DNA of 42,500 nucleotides from the NCBI GenBank assembly GCA_964020155.1, contig OZ026555.1:3952295-3994794 (forward strand), written 5' to 3'. The translations under genes and the position numbers were made by a program. Below, piece by piece: positions 1 through 29,109 of the stretch. How positions within the stretch are numbered: the stretch's first letter is position 1; each line of letters opens with the position of its first letter. The notes beneath the pieces are model-generated. The model did no database searches and had not been told where the DNA came from. It saw only the letters and a list, made by a program, of their open reading frames with translations. The DNA is from Chondrilla cf. caribensis (Eukaryota; Porifera; Demospongiae; Chondrillida; Chondrillidae).

Positions 1-1
1 T

Positions 2-427
2 GGGCTGTTTACTGTCACTGGGGAAGTTTGGGTGAGGAGTGAGGCTGACCCACTGCAATGGGAGGTGATGGATCCCGACAGCGAGGCATTCTTCAATCGG
101 ATGAAGGAGGCAGGTTTGGTGAACGGGACTTACCCAGGGGATGGGGTTCCTATGGAAACAATCACCACTCCTGCAACTTCTGCCCAGATGTACAATGGTG
201 ACCCTTCATCACAGGTTCCAGGGCTCAGTGCAGGAGCTGCCGCCGGAATTGGGATCACATCGACTGTTGTCCTCGGTTTTCTTGTCCTTGCTGCATTTCT
301 CTTTGGAATGAAGATAAACAACTACAGAAATAAGAAGAAGCAGCAGCTGTCCCAGAACACCCACGAGGTCACAGTGGGGTACCAGTCACTGAACACCAAC
401 CACGATACTCCTTCAGATAATGTCTAG
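2..427 (+). CDS. C-terminal end of a perforin-2/MPEG1-like membrane protein (5' truncated by window)
   Basis: The frame is open from base 2 and stops with TAG at 425-427, giving about 141 residues. Visible in order: a juxtamembrane stretch with the pattern G-E-V-W ... W-E-V-M-D-P-D-S, a Thr/Ser-rich linker, one strong membrane helix (GITSTVVLGFLVLAAFLF) and a short cytoplasmic tail with a K-rich stop-transfer cluster and a possible tyrosine sorting motif (GYQSL). The juxtamembrane pattern matches the same place in the complete perforin-2 gene at 25755-28043 (NLW ... EWSVMSPDS), and both continue into a single helix with a basic tail. I infer a second perforin-2 paralogue whose MACPF domain lies left of the window. 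Another type I membrane protein is possible, since no MACPF residues are in view. AATAAA at 641-646 is a candidate polyadenylation signal. Confidence 0.6.
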   Translation, partial: GLFTVTGEVWVRSEADPLQWEVMDPDSEAFFNRMKEAGLVNGTYPGDGVPMETITTPATSAQMYNGDPSSQVPGLSAGAAAGIGITSTVVLGFLVLAAFLFGMKINNYRNKKKQQLSQNTHEVTVGYQSLNTNHDTPSDNV

Positions 428-988
428 TGGATGCCACAGAACATTCAACAGAACCAATATATAACCAGTTAGAATACATTGAACCTCATTAATACTGCGT
501 GTGTGTGTAATTCAGTAGAGCCTGCATGTGTTTTGTACAAGGTGCTGATATCATTTGTATATGGTGTGCAGTTCAGTATTATCATACTTATAATATTATT
601 ATAACAATAATTTGTTATCATGCTGACTATAATAATATTAAATAAAATAATAATACAGAAATATGCATGTATCGATTCACAAACATTTGTAGGTAGGAAT
701 ACTATAATCATGTACTATTAAATACAATTGAGATATTATATTAATTACCATTCTTACATAATGTTAGATACATGCACACACTGACACAATAATAATTATT
801 GTAATAAGACAAGACATTATGATAAATTATAGAATTAAAAATGACAATAAAAAGACAATATAATACGTTCAGTAGACAATATTATAATACGTTCAGTGCA
901 CAATAAATGTACACTTCCCAAGATTATTGAAAATGATGCATCCAGGATTCAAAAATATAAGTGATCCACACATATATCAGTATCATGC
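428..988. other. 3' flank / intergenic, AT-rich
   Basis: No coding signal is seen. AATAAA occurs on the + strand at 641-646 and 902-907 and could end the perforin-2-like transcript. The methyltransferase is transcribed towards this region from the right; I see no AATAAA for it on the - strand here. Confidence 0.6.
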
Positions 989-1783
989 CTACTCCTTCAG
1001 ACCGATATTTATGAAAATTGGAAATGAACATGTGACCACAGGGTCATCTCCAGGAAGGTCCAATGTTGACTTGAGCTCCTTGTGAACGTGAGAGAGCACA
1101 TCCTCCTCGGAATGCTGTTCCTTGTAGCTCCAGTAGGCGGACCACGTCCCAAGGTAACTGATGAAGTGTGACAAGGGGACCGACCACTCTTGAACAATGT
1201 CATGTCGCTCTGTTGTTGTGTAAGGGATCTTCACTTCAGAGTACCTATTGACAATGTGCCGTCTGTTCAGATGCCAATAATCCTTCAATGTCACATTGTG
1301 GTAGTGCAGTATGACTTCAGAGGCTTTTGTGACACCTTGAAAGTAAGGGATGCCGTAGCCGTACACTGCTAGCACACCCGGACTCCTCAACACTCGATCC
1401 GCTTCTTTGTAGAACCTATCGGCATCTATCCAGTGCCAAGCTTGAGCTATAGTCAACAGGTCGCATTCACCAAGGTCAGCTGGAAGGGACTCCGCCGGAG
1501 AAACGCAAAATTTAACATTTCCTATACCTTTAGACTGGAACTTCTCTCTGGCATTCCTTATCTGCTCCTCACTGATGTCAATTCCCACGCACTTCTTGAA
1601 CGTCTCGATCCAAAGGTGTATACTTTGTCCAGAGCCGCAAGCAACATCGGCCATTGTTTCAAAGGAGCACTTGTGCTTCTCCACGAACGTTTTTATAATG
1701 TCTCGTATCTCCGTGCAGTACCGAGGCCTGTAGAGGGCATATCCTACAGCGTGTTCCGCCTTTTCGAACAACCTGACCGCCAT
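989..1783 (-). CDS. Class I SAM-dependent methyltransferase (Methyltransf_11 type), intronless
   Basis: This is a 264-residue single-exon gene. The Rossmann motif I is ADVACGSGQS (residues about 44-53), followed by the acidic loop VGIDIS that would hold the SAM ribose, a post-motif SPAESLP and the motif IAQAWHWID. AQAWHW is typical of a cytosolic UbiE/Methyltransf_11-like group found in fungi, amoebae and invertebrates whose substrate is unknown. No signal peptide or membrane helix is seen. The start ATG at 1783 is preceded on the coding strand by AAACAAAA, and the next codons already match the family start (RLFEKAEH...Y..YRPRY). It is divergently paired with CHCHD4, 53 bp away. Family assignment is firm; substrate is not predictable. 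Confidence 0.88.
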   Translation of the reverse strand: MAVRLFEKAEHAVGYALYRPRYCTEIRDIIKTFVEKHKCSFETMADVACGSGQSIHLWIETFKKCVGIDISEEQIRNAREKFQSKGIGNVKFCVSPAESLPADLGECDLLTIAQAWHWIDADRFYKEADRVLRSPGVLAVYGYGIPYFQGVTKASEVILHYHNVTLKDYWHLNRRHIVNRYSEVKIPYTTTERHDIVQEWSVPLSHFISYLGTWSAYWSYKEQHSEEDVLSHVHKELKSTLDLPGDDPVVTCSFPIFINIGLKE

Positions 1784-1836
1784 TTTTGTTTAATTTTCCA
1801 AATCACGTTTGAACTGAAAGTTGGACTTTGGACGGG
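1784..1836. promoter_or_regulatory. 53-bp divergent start region between methyltransferase and CHCHD4
   Basis: The two ATG codons (1783 on -, 1837 on +) are separated by only 53 bases, so both 5' UTRs and any shared core promoter must overlap this interval or the neighbouring coding exons. No TATA box is evident. A bidirectional promoter is inferred from spacing alone. Confidence 0.55.
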
Positions 1837-3028
1837 ATGTCTTATTGCAAGAAAGACGGTACGTGTATGTGTGGAACTTCGCGTCTTCTTCGAATCGAAA
1901 AGTCTATAGCAACACAAATATCCAAGCGTATAAAAGCCTTTCGAAGGGAGCGTTTATAGTGTAATCTAGTGCTGAAGGTCAATTTTATCCTACTTAAATT
2001 GGTGTCAACTCTCGTACTGTATTGCATCACCACGCATTAAGGGTTTATGATGCAAGTATACGTGTCCATAGCATTGCGTTGCCTACGACCCCGTCCTATA
2101 GTAGCAACCGTGTGCCATAATTGCCTCATGCCTCAAGTATCAACACGTATAGGAGTATGTACAATATGATGGATTTACGTGAAGATATTGCGTCATGCCA
2201 GGTCTATAGCTACTAGCTGCCTTGGACTCACATTTGAAGTATTTCTGTACTGTATGTACGTAGTAGGATTGGATATTGGTCATTTGAGCCACTCGTGCAC
2301 ATGTATACACCAGTCTTGTCTCACCAGACCTCACTCCTCCTGCACAGGGTAGGAATAAGGCCTGTTAACACAAGACTGGATGGTCTGATATAGTCAAACC
2401 TCCCACTTATCCAGACTACTGTGTGTAGTACGTGTACCCCTCCAGCAATCTAATCCTATACAGTGAATTCTCAATCCACCACCACGTTTTTATCCACTAA
2501 ACCTTTTATCAGCCACAAGTGGTCACAGCTAAGCGTGTCATTGTTTCCTGTTGTTTTGGTCTTCCAGATAAAGACAAGGCTGTGTTTGTCACCAAGGAAG
2601 ACTATGAGAACCCAGAGGCACTGTCTGTGGTTGTGAACGATGAAGAATATGGAATCATTCTCCCCAGCGGAGAAATCAACTGGGACTGTCCCTGTCTTGG
2701 TGGGATGGCTCACGGACCATGTGGAGAGGAGTTCAAGAGTTCTTTCTCGTGTTTCCACCACAGCACAGAGGACCCCAAGGGGGCGGACTGCATACCGCAG
2801 TTCAAAAGCATGCAGGAGTGCTTCCTCAAGTACCCGGACCTGTACCCTCAAGACGATGATGAAGACGAAGTGGGGGAACCGACACCCGTGAGTGAAAGCA
2901 GTGAAAAAGAGAAAGAAGATAAAGCTGTGGAGGTGATCTCCACTGTCAGCACCTCAGATGTATCTACAGTTGAACCTTCGCAACAGACTCATGACACCGT
3001 TAAGTCCAAAAGTACAACACAGAGCTAG
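1837..3028 (+). CDS. CHCHD4: CHCHD4 / MIA40, mitochondrial intermembrane-space oxidoreductase (2 exons)
   Basis: Exon 1 is 1837-1858 (MSYCKKD plus one base), the intron is 1859-2567 (GTACGT donor, CTTCCAG acceptor, phase 1), and exon 2 is 2568-3028; the protein is 160 aa. The tiny first exon was found by eye: its MSYC start matches vertebrate CHCHD4 and joins in frame to [12 protein letters not shown]. Functional residues are all present: the redox-active CPC in [12 protein letters not shown], then two CX9C pairs ([11 protein letters not shown] and [11 protein letters not shown]), then YPDLYP and an acidic tail. MIA40 oxidises incoming small Cys-rich proteins in the mitochondrial intermembrane space, with the sulfhydryl oxidase ALR/Erv1 as partner. 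The Ser/Thr/Glu-rich C-terminus (about 50 residues) is low complexity. Confidence 0.95.
2459..2477. repeat. Solo terminal-repeat end (TA + CAGTGAATTCTCA) in CHCHD4 intron
   Basis: TA followed by CAGTGAATTCTCAATC resembles the left end of the small inverted-repeat element at 40716-40889. No matching right end is seen nearby, so this is probably a decayed or unrelated fragment. Confidence 0.35.
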
Positions 3029-4204
3029 CTAGGCATGACTCAGCTGTAGGGGATATTACATATTATGTTTGTCATGTTTGTATACAATTATACAATATAT
3101 ATGTATTTGCACTGAGGCTAGTGTGTAGTTTTGTCGTGGATTTTAAAAGTGGAATTATTTATTACAGTAGTATTACTGTATGCATATAAAACATTCTATA
3201 TACTTATGTCTATATATAATAATAGTTATTGTACCAGTGGAATAGTGCATGGTATGTATTATTGCATGGGTGTGCTTTATAGGCAACACCATGACAATAA
3301 CAATATATTGACATGGCATTGTTGTCTAATAGCATCACATGAGCACCTTTGTACAAATGTGTTTTTTCCCGTTATAGCCTCAGATCACAGTACATTGTAT
3401 GATCATGCAATGTCACAAGTGGCTATCATGAGGCGCAATATAGTTACCTATGGCTGTTTTTACCCGGTCCTGCATTTTCTCTAGTTGAACACTTGGTTCA
3501 AGTGCAAAACCTAACTATAATATGAAAATACACACAACAAAACTGAATATCAATTATAATGACTATATATATATAATATTATAGCCAGCTTAAATTGTGA
3601 GCACATATATATATCTTTTTTTTTTTTTCATTTTTTTAATGATAATTAATCACAATAAAGCACATACAATACTTAGTATAATATATATAATAATAACAAT
3701 TAATATACCTAAATTAATTATTAGAACCTAGTACAGTATAGGTATATTAATTATTATTATATATATTATACTAAGTATTGTATGTGCTTTATTGTGATTA
3801 AAAATAATTATATATATATATAATATATATTATACACATGAACAGTATAAATAATAATAATATTATGTATTATAGCACTAGTACTCTATGTTCATTCTGC
3901 AACACATACAGGGTTTTCTGGCGCACACACACAATTAACTGTAGACTCCATCAAAAGTTTAATATTCAAGCAGCAGTGATGTAACCTGCAGCTGGTACCA
4001 GTAATAATAACACGCATCATAATAATAACAAAAACAATGTACATAACATTAAAATAAGGACCATAGCTAGTTAGTGAACCTACAAAAACAATAATACAAT
4101 GATAATAATAATTATTATGTATCAGTATAATACATAATACTGTGTATTCATTCTGGAACACAGTGCACATATGTGGTATTAGTGCTGTGTCTGTGTGGTT
4201 TCGT
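3029..4204. other. Convergent intergenic region between CHCHD4 and HAL
   Basis: The stretch is very AT-rich. No gene is recognised; it holds the large foldback at 3647-3800 and (TA/TAA) runs. The open frame at 3131-3484 has low-complexity composition and no recognisable domain. Confidence 0.6.
3647..3800. repeat. Long inverted repeat (foldback), arms about 64 and 61 bp
   Basis: The left arm 3647-3710 begins TAATCACAATAAAGCACATA and the right arm 3740-3800 ends with its reverse complement. The arms differ mainly by a 3-base gap and enclose a loop of about 29 bases. It could be a miniature foldback transposon or a cruciform-forming spacer between convergent genes. Each arm carries AATAAA on one strand (CACAATAAAGC), so the element offers a polyadenylation signal in both directions. 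Confidence 0.8.
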
Positions 4205-16010
<11,806 letters not shown>

Positions 16011-16237
16011 TTCGCCGCAGGATTGATTTTTTTTAAAAATAAATTCGTCGCATACGATCGTACTATTATGAGACAATACGCTTGTTATCATAGTACATGC
16101 TGAGACCCGTTGTCACGGAAGCGAATACGGAGCGAAACGGAGAGGTGTGACGAAGGTAGAGCCAATGAATACAATTAACCTCTGACCTGACGTGCACAAA
16201 CAGGTTATTGAGTGATGCAAGAACGAGAGGGCGGCAA
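16011..16237 (-). promoter_or_regulatory. 227-bp UROC1 stop to HAL start interval
   Basis: On the - strand this holds the end of UROC1 and the whole 5' leader of HAL. I see no AATAAA on that strand in it. It has a pyrimidine-rich run (CCTCTCCGTTTCGCTCC), several AG dinucleotides and upstream ATGs. It could be a compact HAL promoter or an intercistronic spacer of a shared transcript; the sequence does not decide. Confidence 0.5.
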
Positions 16238-24644
<8,407 letters not shown>

Positions 24645-25754
24645 TCTACCAAGTTAGTCTCTCGCAGACAGACCGGAAAATGGCTCCTCCTAAAATCAGC
24701 CACACGCGCACTGGAGTTTGAGAGCATACTAAAACTCACGCTGTTCTCAGTATCTACGGACTCTACTGTTGTAACATGTACAGAGGGATGGATGAATGTG
24801 TTTCCACTACTGCAGCTGGTAAATTAAATGTTCATAGCTAAATGCACATTAGTATGGTGGTAGACTACTTGTAGGATTGGAACCAGCTGACGCAAGAGTA
24901 TACACTGTATTTTTGAATATGCATAGGAGAGTCTACCTGTGAACTGTAAATATGCAAATGTAGATTATGTAGGTTGGAATGTACATATATACAGTAGTCT
25001 GTGTGTGGATGTACAGGTACACTTATTTTTTTATCATGCTGGACTGAGTAGCTACATCATAATGTGTATATATATTATATGAATTGTTCACATATGTGTG
25101 AATATGTGAAGCTACATTTCACTAAAATAGCGTGTTGGGTTGCAAAGAACCCAGTTTTGCTGTCTTCTATTCCACCACTCTTATGCAGTGTATATTATAT
25201 TGACAGTATACAAATCACAATAATATTATTATGGCCTTCAATGTTTTAATTTTCTATTCGGAAATTCAACTTTGCATGTGCAGGCACTTTCCGTTATAAA
25301 CAAACATAATCATGGCAATTGGTTGAAAATAGTTTGGATGAGGAGCACGGGTGATAATAAATGTACTGCAAACATGGATAAAAGTAAGGTTAATGCATTG
25401 ACAGTTACATTGCATATAATATTATTGAATAATAATTGTACTGTAACCCTCTGATTGGTCTAACATGTACACTCTGCTTGAGGAACTGGTGCCATTTGTG
25501 GTACACAGATTCACCAAAACCTTTACTTAAGTTCACCTAGTAAGTTTTGTTTATATTTAATTTTGGACTATATTGCGTTGGAGAGTCTGAAATTATGGCT
25601 ACAATATGCAAATTTGAAAGGTCTAAATTGCCTTATTAGGGCATGCATGCAGTGTTGAAAGGTGTGTTCAGCATTGTAAGCTTGTAAACGCTCTTTGGGA
25701 CCTGGCCGACCTCTGAAGTGTACACGTAAAGACTTAAAACGCGAAGAACATTGC
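24645..25754. promoter_or_regulatory. Divergent upstream region of UROC1 (-) and perforin-2 (+)
   Basis: About 1.1 kb without a recognised gene. Both genes point away from it, so it should hold both promoters. The frame upstream of the perforin-2 ATG (25695-25754) is open but encodes a basic, non-signal stretch, so I treat it as 5' UTR. Confidence 0.5.
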
Positions 25755-28043
25755 ATGATGTTAGTGACTGTACTGACATATTGGTTATTGGTGGCCTTTT
25801 CGGTCATTCAAGCCGATTCCGATTCCGATCAGGTTCTTATTTCATATCAACCAGGAAGTCCTCGACAGTGTTTTGCGGAGTTTGGAGAGAAAGGACTTAG
25901 GATCGACGTCTTGCCGGGTAGAGGATGGGACAACTTGAGAAACGTCGAACAGAGTTCGGTGCTCGCCTACAACTACTCCAAGTGCCACACCACGTACGAC
26001 GGTGCACACCTCCTTCCGGATCACATGTCCGCCATCCCTGTGCTGCAGAGTAAAGTGGACACCTATACAGAAGTCTTCGATCACGTATCTAACTACTCTT
26101 CTCTTACTGCAAGCTCCATCAATAGCGATGTCACGGTGTATTCGTTCGTCAGTGGTCACTTTTCGACGGAACACGAGACGTTCAAGCAGAGAATGGTGAC
26201 TCAAAAATCGGTCATGTCCAGGATACAGCTCAGGCATCTTCGCTACAAGATCAGATCCAGCCCGTCCGCACCATTGAACACTGCCTTCAGACACCGATTG
26301 ATGCAGATTGCCGCCAGTATTCAGAGCAACTTGACCGAAATGGCCACTTACCTATCTCAGCTTCTAGTGAGAGACTACGGGACACACTACACCCACACCA
26401 CACACGTTGGAGCGGTCCTAACGAAAATTGACTACCTTAGCAGAGACGGCATCAAGAACATAGACAGTGGGTCGATCGGTGTGTCTGCAGGAGCACAAGC
26501 TGATTTCTTCGGTAAAGTGCAACTTGGGTTTGACGTGTCATTCAAGCATGAAACAACACAACTGGAGAGTTACCAAAGAGCCATCCAGTCAACCAGCATT
26601 GAAACATATGGTGGACCTCTGTTCACTACTAACATGACAGTGACCGAATGGGAAGCAGGGGTGGAGTCAGCCATGGTTGCCATCAACAGGGATGGAGATC
26701 CGATCCACTTCTTGATCAATCCAGATACCCTTCCGGAAATCCCCCCATCATCCGTGATCATGGTGGCCCAGTACGTGAAGCAAGCAGCCGACAAGTACTA
26801 CAGCATAAACACACACAGAGGATGTACTGATTTCAGCTCTCCCAATTTTGACTACTTTGCCAACATCGATGACGGCACGTGTAAGGACACTTCCCAAAAT
26901 TTCACCTTTGGAGGAGTTTACCAGACGTGCAGGATAACACAGGGTGACAACCTGTGTGGACGACTGGAACAGAAGAATCCACTTACACAGGATTACAGCT
27001 GTCCCAGTGGGTACACAGCAATCCAACTCATGACTGGGAAAGAGTCTTACACCACCAACAAGCCTAGATGTCACACCACCTATCGAGCCTGTGGATTTCT
27101 GTGGTTGAGTCGATGTGCAAGTGGACAAGCCTGTCAGACACAGACAGTGACATCTATTGCTGAATTTAAAACCTACTGGTGTGCAAGAAGCACCAGTGAC
27201 ACACGTACCCTCTACTACTTTGGTGGAATATACACCACAAGTACTCCCAACCCACTGACACGTACTCACGGTTGTCCAAATCATTTCCAATCCCTGAAGT
27301 TCACAAGTAAAGGCCATGTGTGTGTTAGTGGAGACAACGAACTCGGAAGACCACAATCTTTGCCATTTGGTGGCTTCCACAGCTGTGATGCTGGGAATCC
27401 TCTTGTCAAAACCGATCAAGCAACATCCCCGAGGAGTTGTCCTGAGGGATTCAGCCAACACCTAGCTCTGGTGGATGACGACTGCGAGATAAAGTACTGC
27501 CTTCGATCTGGTTCCCTGTCAAACATCCTCCAAACACCAATACAACTACCTCCATACATCGACCTTCCTGATTCCTTCATAAACCAGACCAACAATTTCT
27601 ACATCATGGATGTAGAGGGGAATTTATGGGAGAATACAGGTAGCAGCGAAGAATGGAGTGTCATGAGCCCAGATTCTGCAGACTATGCAGCTGCCATTAC
27701 TCAACTAAACAATTCCATTGACTTCGATCTTCTCACAAACCAGGAAACAGTTGAAGGATCCAATCCTCTCGAACAGCCGATATATGCAGCACTTGTGGGT
27801 GCAGCTGTTGGAGTAGTCGCTCTGGCTGTTTTTCTGATTTTAGTCTGTTCGGTTATGTGCTGTGTGAGATGCTGTGTAAGACGGAGAAGAAGAAGACGCA
27901 AACAAATTGAGTCCATGCTCGAGCTCCCTGGAGACACAGTGATAGCACAGAGGGAGGATCAGGAAGGTATCAGAGAAACCTGCTATGTGAGGCTGGAGAG
28001 TGATGTACCAAGTGGCAGGGTGAATGAAGTTCGCAGGCGCTGA
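25755..28043 (+). CDS. MPEG1: Perforin-2 / macrophage-expressed gene 1 (MPEG1)-like pore-forming membrane protein, single exon
   Basis: A 762-residue protein when started at ATG 25755, which places a signal peptide (MMLVTVLTYWLLVAFSVIQA) at the N-terminus; the frame stays open 60 bases further up. The MACPF domain carries the family signature LVRDYGTHYTHTTHVGA (about residues 204-220) with flanking amphipathic stretches. A cysteine-rich P2-type region follows (GCTDFSSPNF...DDGTC, repeated FGGVYQTC / FGGIYTT / FGGFHSC, CPSGY, CPEGF), then one membrane helix (about 675-702) and a tail beginning CCVRRRRRRRK. Perforin-2 is a type I membrane protein of endosomes and phagosomes that oligomerises to perforate engulfed microbes. 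Intact, with no stops. A fragment of it is copied at 33251-33660, and a likely paralogue lies at the left edge. Lack of introns is notable beside the intron-rich HAL and UROC1. Confidence 0.93.
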   Translation: MMLVTVLTYWLLVAFSVIQADSDSDQVLISYQPGSPRQCFAEFGEKGLRIDVLPGRGWDNLRNVEQSSVLAYNYSKCHTTYDGAHLLPDHMSAIPVLQSKVDTYTEVFDHVSNYSSLTASSINSDVTVYSFVSGHFSTEHETFKQRMVTQKSVMSRIQLRHLRYKIRSSPSAPLNTAFRHRLMQIAASIQSNLTEMATYLSQLLVRDYGTHYTHTTHVGAVLTKIDYLSRDGIKNIDSGSIGVSAGAQADFFGKVQLGFDVSFKHETTQLESYQRAIQSTSIETYGGPLFTTNMTVTEWEAGVESAMVAINRDGDPIHFLINPDTLPEIPPSSVIMVAQYVKQAADKYYSINTHRGCTDFSSPNFDYFANIDDGTCKDTSQNFTFGGVYQTCRITQGDNLCGRLEQKNPLTQDYSCPSGYTAIQLMTGKESYTTNKPRCHTTYRACGFLWLSRCASGQACQTQTVTSIAEFKTYWCARSTSDTRTLYYFGGIYTTSTPNPLTRTHGCPNHFQSLKFTSKGHVCVSGDNELGRPQSLPFGGFHSCDAGNPLVKTDQATSPRSCPEGFSQHLALVDDDCEIKYCLRSGSLSNILQTPIQLPPYIDLPDSFINQTNNFYIMDVEGNLWENTGSSEEWSVMSPDSADYAAAITQLNNSIDFDLLTNQETVEGSNPLEQPIYAALVGAAVGVVALAVFLILVCSVMCCVRCCVRRRRRRRKQIESMLELPGDTVIAQREDQEGIRETCYVRLESDVPSGRVNEVRRR

Positions 28044-29109
28044 TTCAGCCGTTGAACACATGCACTATTATGTATGCTGTTTGTAAGCAACTGTAGGCTT
28101 ATTCTTGTATCTAATTTAGTCGTTGTATATTATGTTTGTACAGCTAATTATACATTACACTATGTGTGGTGATTCCAGCATGTAGAGTGTACTCTTATGG
28201 CATGCATAAGTATTGCCGGTTGTTGTCAGTAATAATTTGCTACTATTCACAACTGCAAATGTTGCTATGTCCACCTGGCTGCATGGGTTATAAGACAACA
28301 AACTGAATTACTGGTGTCATTTTAGTTGTCTCGATAGTTGGCTATTGGAGAAATGACATTCTGATGAACTTTGACAGGTATTATTGTGACAATATATATG
28401 TGTGATTTGCAAACACAAGCACACATATTACCGCACACATACATGCAAATGAACATTGCAATTGGGAGCTCGAGGTCACAGATATTCATAAACACTCCTA
28501 CTTATTCCTAGAAGTTGCAACATAAACAATTATGATGTAAGTAAGGGGGTTAGTCTGGTTTATACAAACTCTAGTGTGATGCACTTTGATAATATTGATT
28601 GATTGATTGATTGATATAGTGTTGTCTGAGCCTAAGACACAGGCTTGATAGAGTTCATATGAACAATAAGGCCTGGCAAGGCAAAATATGAGGGTGCGAG
28701 TCATACAGGTTGAGTGTGTGAACATGAGACTGAGGCAGTGGGTTAGTATTGGAGTACCAGGGGTTACCAGTACCAGGAGTTGGTTGTTGATACACAGCTG
28801 CAGCTGCAGGCCATTAACTAAATATCATGATGGGAGTCAAAATGTCCAGGCACATAGTGATGAACATCACCTGACTCAGCCAGTTGACTGATATTCATAA
28901 CCACTCCTACAATCACTCTTAATAGAATTCCAATGATCCTTACAAAAGGAATATATTGCAGTATAAGCAGTGTGCCTGCAGTTTCATAGTTCAAAAGCTC
29001 CAGCCTGGACCATATATAGCTAGCTGCTTGAAGAAATATATAGGAAAAGGCTGCAGGTGGACTGGAGTCATATATTGTATTATAATAATTATTACTGAAT
29101 GTGACTAGC
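28044..29109. other. Intergenic between perforin-2 and astacin genes
   Basis: No gene is seen. It contains copy A of a flank repeat (28205-28575), a (GATT)n run near 28592-28616 and a second small copy of the GATATTCATAA...CACTCCTAC motif at about 28892-28915. Confidence 0.6.
28205..28575. repeat. 3'-flank repeat, copy A (after perforin-2)
   Basis: Over about 370 bases this is closely similar, in the same orientation, to 30735-31145 after the astacin gene. Shared landmarks in order: GGTTGTTGTCAGTAAT-like start, GGCTGCATGGGTTATAAGAC, TGTCATTTTAGTTGTCT, AAATGACATT.TGATGAA, GCAAACACAAGCACACAT, AGAAGTTGCAACATAAACAA, GTAAGTAAGGGGGTT. It has no coding capacity. Confidence 0.85.
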
